A stretch of 64,000 nt of DNA from NCBI GenBank assembly GCA_019359175.1, contig JAHHHU010000020.1, forward strand, positions 1 through 64,000, read 5' to 3'. Below the pieces are notes generated by a model that saw nothing but the letters and a program-made list of their open reading frames with translations, did not search any database and was not told the origin of the DNA. The stretch is from Phormidium tanganyikae FI6-MK23 (GTDB lineage Bacteria > Cyanobacteriota > Cyanobacteriia > Leptolyngbyales > Leptolyngbyaceae). Positions 7,823-16,840 of the stretch are shown piece by piece (positions within the stretch are counted from its first letter, which is position 1; each line of letters begins with the position of its first letter). The translations under genes were made by a program, and so were the position numbers.

Positions 7823-8971
7823 GTGAGACTTCTATTTCTGGATCAAACGGGCAAGTCTGGAGGGGCAGAACTCTGCTTGCTTGATGTGGCAACTGCCTAT
7901 CAGAATTTGTGCTTAGTCGGTCTGTTTGAAGATGGCGACTTCCGGCAACGCTTAGAAGAGCGAAAGATTCCGGTTCAGGTTTTGGCAGAAAAAGCGATTG
8001 CTGTGCGTAAGTCGAGTGGTGCGATCGCGGGATTATTCAGCCTCAGCCAGTTGTTACCTTTGATTACTCGCGTTGCAAATTTGAGCCGTCAATATGACGC
8101 GATTTACGCCAATACCCAAAAAGCGTTAGTCGTTGGCGCGAGCGCAAGCTTTCTTTCTCGTCGATCGCTCGTTTATCATCTGCACGATATTCTTTCGCCG
8201 GATCACTTTAGTCAGATAAATCGCCGTTTAGCCGTTTTGATGGCGAATCGAGCGAAATTAGTGATTGCAAATTCTCAGGCGAGTCGAGCCGCATTCATTG
8301 AAGCAGGCGGAAACCCAGAATTAGTTGAAGTGGTTTACAACGGATTCGAGCCTGACCAATACGCGGCTGAAATTGATGTTAGCGAGTTGCAATCGTCACT
8401 TGGGCTAGAAGGGCGCTTTGTCGTTGGACATTTCAGTCGCTTGTCGCCCTGGAAAGGACAGCACGTTTTACTCGAAGCTTTGCAATATTGCGATCAGACC
8501 GTCAGCGCGATTTTTGTTGGCGATGCTTTGTTCGGAGAGCAAGAATATGTCGAGCAATTACAGCAGCAAGTTGAGCGATTGGGATTGCACGATCGCGTAA
8601 AATTTCTCGGTTTTCGCACCGATGTAATTCCACTGATGAAACTTTGTAAGGTCGTCGCTCATACGTCGATCGCTGCTGAACCTTTTGGGCGGGTTATTGT
8701 TGAATCGATGCTTTGTGGCAAACCGACGATCGCAGCAAAAGCAGGCGCAGCACCGGAACTGATTGATCACGATGTTACCGGGTGGCTCACTTTACCGGAT
8801 GATTCAAAAGAATTGGCAACTACGATCGAACACTGTCGCCAATTCCCGACCGAAGCATCAAAAGTTGCCGCAGTTGCTCAACAGCAAGCCCGTCAAAAAT
8901 TCCAATTAGCTGAAACGAATGCTCAAATTCACCAGCATTTACACAGTCGGTTGGCGAAATCTTTCAGATGA
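7823..8971 (+). CDS. GT4-type glycosyltransferase
   Basis: The 382-residue GT-B protein transfers a sugar from a nucleotide-sugar donor to a growing glycan at the inner face of the cytoplasmic membrane. The N-terminal domain begins MRLLFLDQTGKSGGAE (glycine-rich acceptor loop). The C-terminal domain has GHFSRLSPWKGQHVLLEAL and the donor motif EPFGRVIVESMLCGKP, which carries the family E-x7-E. The start is GTG 7823. It is the first of three GT4 genes in one direction ending at an SLBB export gene, so an exopolysaccharide role is inferred. Substrates cannot be told. Confidence 0.9.
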   Translation: MRLLFLDQTGKSGGAELCLLDVATAYQNLCLVGLFEDGDFRQRLEERKIPVQVLAEKAIAVRKSSGAIAGLFSLSQLLPLITRVANLSRQYDAIYANTQKALVVGASASFLSRRSLVYHLHDILSPDHFSQINRRLAVLMANRAKLVIANSQASRAAFIEAGGNPELVEVVYNGFEPDQYAAEIDVSELQSSLGLEGRFVVGHFSRLSPWKGQHVLLEALQYCDQTVSAIFVGDALFGEQEYVEQLQQQVERLGLHDRVKFLGFRTDVIPLMKLCKVVAHTSIAAEPFGRVIVESMLCGKPTIAAKAGAAPELIDHDVTGWLTLPDDSKELATTIEHCRQFPTEASKVAAVAQQQARQKFQLAETNAQIHQHLHSRLAKSFR

Positions 8972-9100
8972 AATAGCCCGATCGACATATCGAATTCTTA
9001 CGGACAAATTCCTGTCTTCTAAACTACAGAGGGACGATTTTTTTTTGATCTTGCATCATGCTAAGGGTCTGTCTCTGCCCGAAAACATGACTGTCAGCCT

Positions 9101-10210
9101 ATGAATGTCAAACCTCTGATCAGCGTCTTTCTGCCTGCTTTAGCCGGGGGGGGAGCCGAACGCGCCATGCTGTATCTCGCGATCGGACTTGCAGAACGCG
9201 GGTGGCAAGTCGATTTGGTTCTAGCTGAAGCCAAAGGAGAGTATCTCGATCGCGTTCCACCGGAAGTTCGGCTAGTAGATTTGCAGGCAAAATTCCCCGT
9301 CTTGATTTCTAAAACGATCGCTCTACGTCGCTACCTAGAAAAAGAGCAACCCGCAATTTTATTCTCAGCGCTCGACATCTTAAGCTCGGCATATTGGGCA
9401 CGATCGGGCGTTTCAACTCGCATTGTAATGTGCGTTCAGACCTATTTATCCGAGCAGTTCAGAAGCCATCAAGGACAGACTTTTGGCAAATTACGATCGC
9501 GGATGGTGCGCTGGCTTTATCCAAAATCAGATGCGATCGTCGCCGCCTCTTGGGGAACGGCAAAGGATGTCGCAGAATTGGCGCAGCTTCCTTTAGATCG
9601 TATCCAAGTGATTTACAATCCTGTGGTCACACCAGAAGTTTTTCACAAAAGCGAAGAACCGCTAGAACATCCCTGGTTCAACCCTGGAGAACCGCCCGTT
9701 ATTTTAGGAATTGGGCGATTAGTGAGTCAGAAAGATTTTTCAACGTTAATCACTGCATTTGCAAAAGTGCGAGAACAGCGCCCCGTTCGGTTGATCATTT
9801 TGGGTGAAGGGGAAAAGCGATCGCAATTAGAAGAATTGATTCAAAGACTTGGACTTGAACAAGATGTCGCTTTGCCCGGATTTGCCGAAAATCCCTACGC
9901 TTATTTATCTAGAGCCGCGTTATTTGTCTTATCCTCCCGGTTTGAAGGATTCGGAAATGTGGTTGCAGAAGCGCTTGCATGTGGTGCGCCTGTCGTTTCC
10001 ACAGATTGTCCGAGTGGGCCCGCCGAAATTCTAGAATGCGGAAAATACGGTAGGCTAATTCCAGTCGCTGACTCAGATGCGATGACGATCGCCATCTTAG
10101 AAATGCTAGATACCCCGGTAGATCGTGCCGTTCTCAAACAGCGATCCCTGGAATTTGAGCGCGATCGCATCGTTGATCAATACGTGGCACTTGTAGAGAG
10201 CTTGTTATAG
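9101..10210 (+). CDS. GT4-type glycosyltransferase
   Basis: The 369-residue GT-B glycosyltransferase begins with VFLPALAGGGAERAMLYLA, the glycine-rich loop. Its C-terminal Rossmann domain has ILGIGRLVSQKDFSTLITAF, LIILGEGEKRSQLE and the donor-site motif EGFGNVVAEALACGAPVV (E-x7-E). It matches the common polymer-building GT4 transferases of the N-acetylgalactosaminyl-diphosphoundecaprenol type in pattern, but donor and acceptor cannot be fixed. ATG 9101 is preceded by 129 noncoding bases and followed after 5 bases by the next GT gene, so those two are clearly one transcript. Confidence 0.92.
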   Translation: MNVKPLISVFLPALAGGGAERAMLYLAIGLAERGWQVDLVLAEAKGEYLDRVPPEVRLVDLQAKFPVLISKTIALRRYLEKEQPAILFSALDILSSAYWARSGVSTRIVMCVQTYLSEQFRSHQGQTFGKLRSRMVRWLYPKSDAIVAASWGTAKDVAELAQLPLDRIQVIYNPVVTPEVFHKSEEPLEHPWFNPGEPPVILGIGRLVSQKDFSTLITAFAKVREQRPVRLIILGEGEKRSQLEELIQRLGLEQDVALPGFAENPYAYLSRAALFVLSSRFEGFGNVVAEALACGAPVVSTDCPSGPAEILECGKYGRLIPVADSDAMTIAILEMLDTPVDRAVLKQRSLEFERDRIVDQYVALVESLL

Positions 10211-10215
10211 CCGAG

Positions 10216-11298
10216 ATGCGAATTCTTCATGTCCTCAATCACGTTCAAGACATCGGCAACGGCATTGTCAACGCCGCGATCGATCTTGCCTGTTGTCAAG
10301 CACAAGCAGGATTTGAGGTCGCCATCGCGTCTAGCGGCGGTGAATATGAATCTTTAATGAAGCAATATCAGATCCGGCATTTTACGATTGCAATTCCTCG
10401 ATCGCCCTTGAAAGTGATAAATAATACTCAATTGTTTCGGGAGATCACGCAAGCATTTTCACCGGATGTTGTCCATACGCACATGGTAACTGGCGTAATT
10501 CTCGCAAAGCTATTGCGTGGAAACTCTAGCTACGTCCTGATTTCAACCGTTCACAATGAATGGCAATTTCACGCCACGCTGATGGGAATCGCCGATCGAG
10601 TCATTGCAGTCAGTCGATCCGTTGCTCGATCAATGCAACGTCGAGGCATCCCTGTACGGAAACTGCACGTCGTCGCCAATGGCACGATCGGCAGTCCGCG
10701 CCATCCCCCTCTCGATCGCATCAAACCCCTACCATTACAGCATCCTGCCATTACAACCGTTGCCGGACTATGCCATCGCAAAGGAATTCATGACTTACTT
10801 GAAGCCTTTGTGCAGATAGCTGACGAACATCCGACCGCCCATTTATATTTAGTAGGAAATGGTCCCCATCGCGCAGCGTTTGAGCGACAGGCGCAGAAAA
10901 GCCCTCACCGACAGCGGATTCACTTTGAGGGGTTTCAAACTGAGCCGCAACGCTATCTCCTTTCGACTGATGTTTTCGTTCTCGCATCGCGTCAAGAACC
11001 TTTTGGCTTGGCGCTCTCCGAGGCACGGGAGGCTGGATGTGCGATCGTGGCGAGCGACGTAGACGGCATCCCCGAAGTCCTCGACGGAGGAAACGCGGGA
11101 CAACTCGTTCGATCTGGAGATGTCGGAGCGCTCTCTGAGGCACTTTCAAGTTTGCTTCAGTGTCACGAAGACCTGGAAGCTTGGAAACTTCGCGCCCAGA
11201 CTAATTTAGACTGGCTGCGAGTGGAACGAGTGCATCAAGAAACGCTAGGGGTGTATCAGGCTGCGATCGTAGAAATGACTCGGACTGTTTGTGCATAG
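10216..11298 (+). CDS. GT4-type glycosyltransferase
   Basis: The 360-residue GT-B enzyme has the N-terminal ILHVLNHVQDIGNGIVNAA, a VVHTHMVTGVILAKLL segment and the C-terminal GLCHRKGIHDLLEAF, LVGNGPHRAAFE and EPFGLALSEAREAGCAIV motifs. The last holds the E-x7-E donor site. It starts 5 bases after the previous GT4 gene and ends where the SLBB gene begins (its ribosome site AGGAG 11297-11301 overlaps the stop). This tight packing supports a polysaccharide operon. Confidence 0.92.
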   Translation: MRILHVLNHVQDIGNGIVNAAIDLACCQAQAGFEVAIASSGGEYESLMKQYQIRHFTIAIPRSPLKVINNTQLFREITQAFSPDVVHTHMVTGVILAKLLRGNSSYVLISTVHNEWQFHATLMGIADRVIAVSRSVARSMQRRGIPVRKLHVVANGTIGSPRHPPLDRIKPLPLQHPAITTVAGLCHRKGIHDLLEAFVQIADEHPTAHLYLVGNGPHRAAFERQAQKSPHRQRIHFEGFQTEPQRYLLSTDVFVLASRQEPFGLALSEAREAGCAIVASDVDGIPEVLDGGNAGQLVRSGDVGALSEALSSLLQCHEDLEAWKLRAQTNLDWLRVERVHQETLGVYQAAIVEMTRTVCA

Positions 11299-11314
11299 GA
11301 GATTTAAGAAATCT

Positions 11315-12775
11315 ATGAATTTGAATTCAGCAGTTAGAAAGGTTCAGCCTAACCCGCTGATGATGGTAACGCTACTTGGATTGACCGCCCTTGCGGCTCC
11401 TGCGATGGCTCAAAGTTCAGGCAGTCGCTCTCAATCGCCTGCTGCTCCGAGTGCCGCGCCCGTTCGAGTGGATGAAGGCTACTTATTGGGTTCTGGCGAT
11501 CGAGTCCGACTCGATATTTTTGGCGTGCCAGAATACAGCGGTGAGTATCAAGTGATGTCGGACGGCTCGATCAATCTGCCGTTAGCGGGCAGTGTCTCAG
11601 TGCTAGGCTTAACGATGCGTCAAGCTTCTGATACGTTGGCACGTCGTTACAGCGAATATCTGACTCGTCCTGTGATTACTGTCAGTTTGCTTGCTGCACG
11701 CCCGATCCAGGTTGCCGTTTCTGGCGAAGTTTCGCGTCCCGGAACTTACACCACGACGCTTGGTGACACAGGGATTCCGACCCTGAGCCGCATGGTACAA
11801 ATGGCAGGCGGAATCAAACAATCGGCAGATCTTAAGCAGGTGGAAATCATTCGTCGTCGTCCGGGTGGCGGTGGAGTCCAAGCTTTTAGAGTCGATTTGG
11901 ACAAATTGTTGAAATCCGGTGATCTCTCTCAAGACGTGCAATTGCGAGACGGAGATAGCGTCGTCATTCCAGCAGCAACCGCACTGAATCTTTCTAACGC
12001 AAGCGAGTTATCGAATTCGAGTTTGGGCGCAAGCTTCGATCGACCCGTTAGCGTCATCGTTGCAGGTGAAGTCAATCGTCCGGGGCCGCAAACGGTTCGC
12101 GGAGAAACGATCGCACAAGCTGATCCAGGTGCAACTGGAGCCGCTCCTGGACAACCAAACGCAGTCACACAGCGTTTGAGAGCGCCGACGATCACAAGAG
12201 CGCTTCAGCAAGCAGGCGGCATCACACAGCGGGCGGACATCCGAGATATCGAAGTGAAGCGAACCGTCTCGAATGGCTCAGAGCAAGTAATCAAAGTCAA
12301 CTTGATGAGCTTGCTAAAAGAAGGCGACGGTAAGCAAGACATCATTTTGCAAGAAGGCGATCGTGTAATCGTCCCGATGGCAACAGCAGGTGTCAACGCA
12401 GAAGATGCGGCGATCATGGGTCGAGGCGTGATTTCGCCGGAACTGATCACCGTCAATGTCGTCGGTCAGGTCGAAAAACCGGGAGCAGTTCAAGTTGCGC
12501 CTTACACGACCATGAACCAAGCACTATTGGCGGCGGGTGGATTTGCGCGGGGGGCAAAGCGCAATCAAGTCGAATTTATCCGACTTCAGCCGAATGGTAC
12601 GGTCGATCGGCGTAACGTCGAAATCGATTTCTCGCGTGGAATTGACCAAGCGAAGAATCCGCCTTTGCAAGCAGGCGACACGATCGTCGTTCGGAAAACC
12701 GGCTTCCAGAGCTTCACCGAAGGCATTGGAACGGTCTTAGGCCCAGCGCTCGGTATTTTTGGGGTCTTCCGTTAA
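11315..12775 (+). CDS. SLBB-domain polysaccharide export protein (Wza-like)
   Basis: The protein has a signal peptide (hydrophobic stretch ending APAMAQ), then a Poly_export domain (LGSGDRVRLDIFGVPEYSG) and three SLBB-type repeats, each with a V-x-GEV-x-RPG core (VSGEVSRPGTY, VAGEVNRPGP, VVGQVEKPGAVQ). Such proteins form the outer-membrane or periplasmic conduit for exopolysaccharide. No lipobox cysteine is visible, unlike E. coli Wza, which is usual for cyanobacteria. I use ATG 11315 (486 residues) with AGGAG 11297-11301. A GTG at 11291 would overlap the preceding gene by 8 bases. It is paralogous to the gene at 61624 and is followed by a strong terminator. Confidence 0.92.
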   Translation: MNLNSAVRKVQPNPLMMVTLLGLTALAAPAMAQSSGSRSQSPAAPSAAPVRVDEGYLLGSGDRVRLDIFGVPEYSGEYQVMSDGSINLPLAGSVSVLGLTMRQASDTLARRYSEYLTRPVITVSLLAARPIQVAVSGEVSRPGTYTTTLGDTGIPTLSRMVQMAGGIKQSADLKQVEIIRRRPGGGGVQAFRVDLDKLLKSGDLSQDVQLRDGDSVVIPAATALNLSNASELSNSSLGASFDRPVSVIVAGEVNRPGPQTVRGETIAQADPGATGAAPGQPNAVTQRLRAPTITRALQQAGGITQRADIRDIEVKRTVSNGSEQVIKVNLMSLLKEGDGKQDIILQEGDRVIVPMATAGVNAEDAAIMGRGVISPELITVNVVGQVEKPGAVQVAPYTTMNQALLAAGGFARGAKRNQVEFIRLQPNGTVDRRNVEIDFSRGIDQAKNPPLQAGDTIVVRKTGFQSFTEGIGTVLGPALGIFGVFR

Positions 12776-12796
12776 TTTTCGGTGCTGTCCGATCCA

Positions 12797-12854
12797 AAAG
12801 GAATGAGGCTTGAGTACCATAAGGGAAGCCTCATTCCTTTTTTTGATTGATTTA
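12797..12854 (+). terminator. Intrinsic terminator of the exopolysaccharide operon
   Basis: AAAGGAATGAGGCTT (12797-12811) pairs perfectly with AAGCCTCATTCCTTT (12836-12850), giving a 15-bp stem followed by a T-run to 12854. It lies 21 bases after the SLBB stop codon. Confidence 0.93.
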
Positions 12855-13021
12855 TAAATCTAATCATTCAGTTAACGAGATTAAATCACTCTTTATTCTG
12901 AGACAAGAAGCAGAAGAACTCGGTAGACTGAACCAAAGCAAACTTTCTACTTCATTCTAGGGAGAATGGGTGAGTGAGTAATCACAGTCATACTGGTTGA
13001 TCGCGTAGGATGGTGAAGTAG

Positions 13022-14032
13022 ATGAGCGAGCTAGAACGCTGCTATCAATTACTCGGATTAGAGCCTGGGGCATCGCTCGAAGAGGTCAACCAGGCGTATA
13101 AAGATCTAGTGTTTATTTGGCATCCTGATCGTGTGCCAAAGGACAATCCTCGTTTGGTGCAGAAAGCGGAAGCCAAGATCAAGGAATTGAATCACGCGCG
13201 GGACACTTTGCGATCGCATTTCAAAAACGGTACGGCTGCCAAACCTGCTGAGGCTCAACCGAAACCTGCCTCGCAAACTTATTACCAGTCTTATTATTAT
13301 CGTCCACCAACTTCATCAACGAATGGAAACTCGTCGAGCGGTCGGCAATCAAACGGGCATTCAACGAACGGAAACGCAACGAACGGACATTCGAGCAGCG
13401 GGCATTCAACGAAGGGGAATTCAGAGAAACACTCCTCGAATTCACGCCCGAATTATCATACTTATCAGCCCTATCCCCGACCGAATTATTCCCAATCTTC
13501 CGAAGCGAATGGTCGATCGGATCAACCTCGATCGACCGATGCAAATCAGAAATCTGAGCCGCCGAAACCTCCTGACAATACTCAGAACTACTATCGTCAG
13601 TCGCATTACCGCGCCGAGTACCATCAACCACCAAAATCTCATGCACGTCCACAAACGCCGGATATGACCGGGAAAGATTTGAGTGGACAAAATTTAAAAG
13701 AGAAAGATCTCTCTGGCTATAACCTCAGTCGCGCGAATCTCTCTCATGCAGATTTGAGCGATACGTTTATGCACAAAGCAAATCTCGAAGGCGCGAAATT
13801 AGAAAAAGCAAATCTATTTCGGGCGAATTTGTTGCAGGCGAATTTGTGCGGGGCGGATTTGCGAGAGGCGAATTTGATTGGAGCGGACTTAAGCGGGGCG
13901 GATTTGCGCGGGGCAGATTTGCGTGGGGCAAAAGTGGGATTTGACGATCGTGTAATGGTCAAACTCACAGGAGCCAATCTTCAAGGCGCAATCATGCCCA
14001 ACGGCAAAATTCACGGGGCGCAAACTTCCTGA
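13022..14032 (+). CDS. J-domain protein fused to pentapeptide repeats
   Basis: The 336-residue protein starts with a J-domain (residues 4-66) that keeps the HPD motif at residues 34-36, so it should stimulate an Hsp70 partner. A low-complexity linker (about 75-215) rich in Asn, Gly, Ser, His and Pro follows, with many copies of NGNS, NGHS or SSGHS. The C-terminus (about 220-330) is a run of pentapeptide repeats such as LSGAD, LRGAD and FRANL, which fold as a right-handed beta-helix. Repeat expansion in the linker is visible in the DNA. The combination suggests a scaffold that presents a client to DnaK, but the client is unknown. Confidence 0.9.
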   Translation: MSELERCYQLLGLEPGASLEEVNQAYKDLVFIWHPDRVPKDNPRLVQKAEAKIKELNHARDTLRSHFKNGTAAKPAEAQPKPASQTYYQSYYYRPPTSSTNGNSSSGRQSNGHSTNGNATNGHSSSGHSTKGNSEKHSSNSRPNYHTYQPYPRPNYSQSSEANGRSDQPRSTDANQKSEPPKPPDNTQNYYRQSHYRAEYHQPPKSHARPQTPDMTGKDLSGQNLKEKDLSGYNLSRANLSHADLSDTFMHKANLEGAKLEKANLFRANLLQANLCGADLREANLIGADLSGADLRGADLRGAKVGFDDRVMVKLTGANLQGAIMPNGKIHGAQTS

Positions 14033-14286
14033 GTGCGTTAAAAGCCGCAATCTGCTGGAGCGATCGAGAATTTGGTATCGGCTTCTTATCCTTGCCGACG
14101 TAAGAGTAGTAGTAAGAATAGCCCTGCTTCAAATACGCTTTCGTATCTGGATTCGTGCAAACTCGTTCCTTGACGACTCCGCGAATAACTTCTGTGGTTT
14201 CGGAGTCGAAGTCAGTGACTGCTGACAGGCTTGCTTGACTCTGCGAATAAGAATAGAGTTGCAGCCAAGTAGAAGAATCGTTTCAT
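13992..14286 (-). pseudogene. Frameshifted small secreted protein (probable)
   Basis: The ATG at 14286 opens a good signal peptide (MKRFFYLAATLFLFA) but the frame stops after 24 codons. Another frame on the same strand then stays open for about 80 codons, reading SQASLSAVTDFDSETTEVIR and later NPDTKAYLKQGYSYYYSYVG, with protein-like composition and no start codon of its own. Joining the two near 14230 by a one-base frameshift restores one secreted protein. The 3' end overlaps the J-domain gene by 41 bases. I do not recognise the family. A sequencing error would look the same. Confidence 0.5.
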
Positions 14287-14326
14287 GGTTCTACACTCAC
14301 TAAAGTTGGATTGAGAAGCTTGAAAA

Positions 14327-15355
14327 TCACCATTTGAATTTACGCGATCGCAGTTGTCCCAGTTGTTCTCTCAGATAGTCTTGCTCTCTGGGTGCACTTA
14401 ATCTTTGAGCCACTGAAAAAGCTTGCTGATAATAGCCTTCTGCCATTGTTAGCTTGCCCGACTGCCGTTGATGCTGCGCCATCATTTTCAGCGAAGTTAG
14501 CATTTGCCAAGCGTCATTCTTCTCGGTTGCCATTGTTAAGCGCTGATCCAACATTTCGATAAAGCGATTTTCTTGTCCCATACCGCGATACGCCTGCATC
14601 AAGCCATCGAAAGCGCGAAACTGAGCGGATTGATCGCCACTTTGCTGTGCCAAAGTGATCGCTCGATCGTGGGCGCTAAATGCCGATCGAGCATCGCCGA
14701 TCGCTAAATATGCCGCCCCTAAATGATTCAGCGTGTTTGCGGCTCCGACCGGATCTTTTGCTTGATCCCGAAAATCGCGGGCTTGTTCAAGATAAGCGAT
14801 CGCAGTTCGATAATTGCCTTGTGCGTAAGTCGCCCAACCGAGATTACTCAGCGATAAACCTTGTCCAGAGCGGTCTTTGATGCTTTGTGCCAGTCTGAAG
14901 CCTTCTGAAAATGATTGAGCTGCTTCGCGAGTTTGACCGCGTTGCAGAATCACTTGCCCGATATTGTTGTAGCCGTAAATTTGGCGGATAGTGTTGTTTT
15001 GATCGCGGGCGATCCCCAAGCTGCGACGAAACGAATTCTCAGCATCATCTAGGCGACCGAGATTAATGTAGGTCATGCCGAGAAGATCGTAGACGCGCCC
15101 TTGTGCCGGAACTTCTCCGATACGGCGATAGAGATCGATCGCTTGTTGCCAATCCGAGATCGCTTGATCGGGCGATCCGGATTGTTGCGCTTGAATGCCT
15201 GATTGAACATAGCGATCGGCGGTTCCTCGTGTTGCGCCCTGAGTACCGTTATTGAACGGAACATTGAGCTGACGAGTGAGGCTGGATGCGAAGCTGGGAG
15301 TTCCCGTGAGCAGTAGAATTCCAGCGATCGACAGAGCGAGTTTGAGATTTGACAT
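14327..15355 (-). CDS. Secreted TPR protein
   Basis: The 342-residue protein has a signal peptide (SIAGILLLTGTPSFA) and at least six tetratricopeptide repeats between residues 45 and 330, for example VYDLLGMTYINLGRLDDAEN, YGYNNIGQVILQRG and LSLSNLGWATYAQGNYRTAI. TPR arrays bind other proteins, here presumably in the periplasm. Its ATG overlaps the stop of the upstream sigma-factor gene by one base, so both are translated together. Confidence 0.88.
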   Translation of the reverse strand: MSNLKLALSIAGILLLTGTPSFASSLTRQLNVPFNNGTQGATRGTADRYVQSGIQAQQSGSPDQAISDWQQAIDLYRRIGEVPAQGRVYDLLGMTYINLGRLDDAENSFRRSLGIARDQNNTIRQIYGYNNIGQVILQRGQTREAAQSFSEGFRLAQSIKDRSGQGLSLSNLGWATYAQGNYRTAIAYLEQARDFRDQAKDPVGAANTLNHLGAAYLAIGDARSAFSAHDRAITLAQQSGDQSAQFRAFDGLMQAYRGMGQENRFIEMLDQRLTMATEKNDAWQMLTSLKMMAQHQRQSGKLTMAEGYYQQAFSVAQRLSAPREQDYLREQLGQLRSRKFKW

Positions 15356-16050
15356 CAGAAAAATTCGAGTTCTTCTAGGCTTTGATCGAGAGCATCAGCC
15401 TCCGACTCGGAAACCGACCTCTGCTCTATAGAATTCCCACCTAGATAGATCGTTCTAATGTCTTCGGGTAAAAGTTTCTCCAACGATCGATAGCCTTCCT
15501 GCAACTGGGCTTTCACTTCTTCCGGACTAAATTGTTCCCCTTCTGCTTGCAAATACGCAGCAATTCGCGTTTCGCCCCAGTGAAACGTTTGCGCCATTAC
15601 TACCATCAATCGAGTCGTGGGCGGCAACTGTTCCAAAGCTCGATCGAGATAACACCAAAACGGCGGAGATGCTGATCGAATCTCGTAATGAATTTCTTCA
15701 ACCGGGGGCAGTTCAGCTTCATTGATTCCCGATGCTGTGACCGCTAACAGCCAAGTTTGAAAGGTCGAACCGCTTTGACTAAACGCGCGTAAATCGACTC
15801 CCGCTAATTCGTGAAAAACGTGCCGCCAAATTAACGCCAGCAAATACTCAGACTGAACTGGAGATTTTGCTGATCGCGAAATCAGCGAATACACGATCGG
15901 ACTGTAGCGACAAAACAGCGCCGTGAAGAACTGCCCCGAATCAGGATAGCGCTGAAACAGCGTCAGTAATTCTTGGTCGCTGTGATGAAACAACGCTTTA
16001 ATGATCGGGTGATGTGCCTCTGGAAAGGTTGGTATCGCGACAGCTTTCAT
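15355..16050 (-). CDS. Sigma-70-like (ECF-type) factor, divergent
   Basis: From the ATG at 16050 (MKAVAIPTFPEAHHP) the protein has 231 residues. It has an ECF-like layout: a helical region 2 (LFCRYSPIVYSLISRSA, LLALIWRHVFHEL), a variable linker and a region 4-like segment (LDRALEQLPPTTRLMVVMAQ, AYLQAEGEQFSPEEVKAQLQ). The region 4 helix-turn-helix is unusually long and acidic, so DNA binding is not certain. It is coupled by a one-base overlap to a secreted TPR protein. No anti-sigma gene is visible. A longer frame upstream has no family likeness. Confidence 0.7.
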   Translation of the reverse strand: MKAVAIPTFPEAHHPIIKALFHHSDQELLTLFQRYPDSGQFFTALFCRYSPIVYSLISRSAKSPVQSEYLLALIWRHVFHELAGVDLRAFSQSGSTFQTWLLAVTASGINEAELPPVEEIHYEIRSASPPFWCYLDRALEQLPPTTRLMVVMAQTFHWGETRIAAYLQAEGEQFSPEEVKAQLQEGYRSLEKLLPEDIRTIYLGGNSIEQRSVSESEADALDQSLEELEFF

Positions 16051-16228
16051 AAGTAGTGCCAAGGTCGGGTTAACCAATATATACAGGTTTAGGGGAAAAT
16101 GGCACATTTTTTCCGCATTTGAGCCGGAAACGTTGTGATTTCCTAAAGCTTGCGGATGCCCCCGCTTTGGTGTTGATAGAATAAATAGACTTCTTTTAGC
16201 CAGCCCGTTGCGTTAGTTATTTTTATAT

Positions 16229-16747
16229 ATGGATAGCTTGTTTTCTACCCAAGGCATCATGGTCATGCTGCTCGGCGCGTATGCCGTTGCGATGTGGCTT
16301 TTCCTGACGAGTGCGCCCAAAGTTCACACGGTGATGGTTTCCGATCTTGAAAGTGCCCGCGACTTTTATGGTGGAATGCTGAAGTTGGCGGTTGCTGAGG
16401 TTCCGTTGCACTATTACTATAACTACGAACAGTCGCTCGGAACGGCGGGTGTGAATCCGATGTATCTATCGGGTTCGATGGGCAGCACGACCGCACGCGG
16501 CAATGGTAACGATGGTTTGTGGTATCAACTGAAGAAAAATACTCAGCTTCATGTAATTTCTGGTGCGACGCTGGGCGAAAAAGATCGTCAACGTCATGTG
16601 TGCTTCGATCGAGATTGTTTGGATCAAATTCTGCTTCGCGTTCAGTCTCGCGGAATCAAACATAAAATCCGTCGCGAAAAGCCGCTGAATTTTCTAGTGA
16701 AAGACTTTACGGGACAAGTGGTAGAACTTGCGGAAGTGGTGAACTAA
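16229..16747 (+). CDS. Membrane-anchored VOC/glyoxalase-like protein
   Basis: The 172-residue protein has an N-terminal transmembrane segment (MVMLLGAYAVAMWLFLTSA) followed by a vicinal-oxygen-chelate-like domain beginning KVHTVMVSDLESARDFYGGM. The C-terminal half has RHVCFDRDCLDQILLRVQSR and LNFLVKDFTGQVVELAEV. The beta-alpha-beta-beta-beta pattern is that of glyoxalase/bleomycin-resistance proteins. The activity is unknown and the metal ligands are not evident. It is a single gene closed by a clear terminator. Confidence 0.75.
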   Translation: MDSLFSTQGIMVMLLGAYAVAMWLFLTSAPKVHTVMVSDLESARDFYGGMLKLAVAEVPLHYYYNYEQSLGTAGVNPMYLSGSMGSTTARGNGNDGLWYQLKKNTQLHVISGATLGEKDRQRHVCFDRDCLDQILLRVQSRGIKHKIRREKPLNFLVKDFTGQVVELAEVVN

Positions 16748-16765
16748 AGGTTCGATCGTATTTTG

Positions 16766-16804
16766 AAACGAGGAGTTGGGCTTAGTCTTGCTCCTCGTTT
16801 TGCT
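16766..16804 (+). terminator. Intrinsic terminator after the VOC gene
   Basis: AAACGAGGAG (16766-16775) pairs with CTCCTCGTTT (16791-16800), a 10-bp stem with a 15-nt loop, and T-rich sequence follows. It could also serve the convergent Uma2 gene less efficiently through the A-run on the other side. Confidence 0.85.
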
Positions 16805-16840
16805 TTTATTCTGCTGAAAATACCTGTTGAACCGTTAGTG

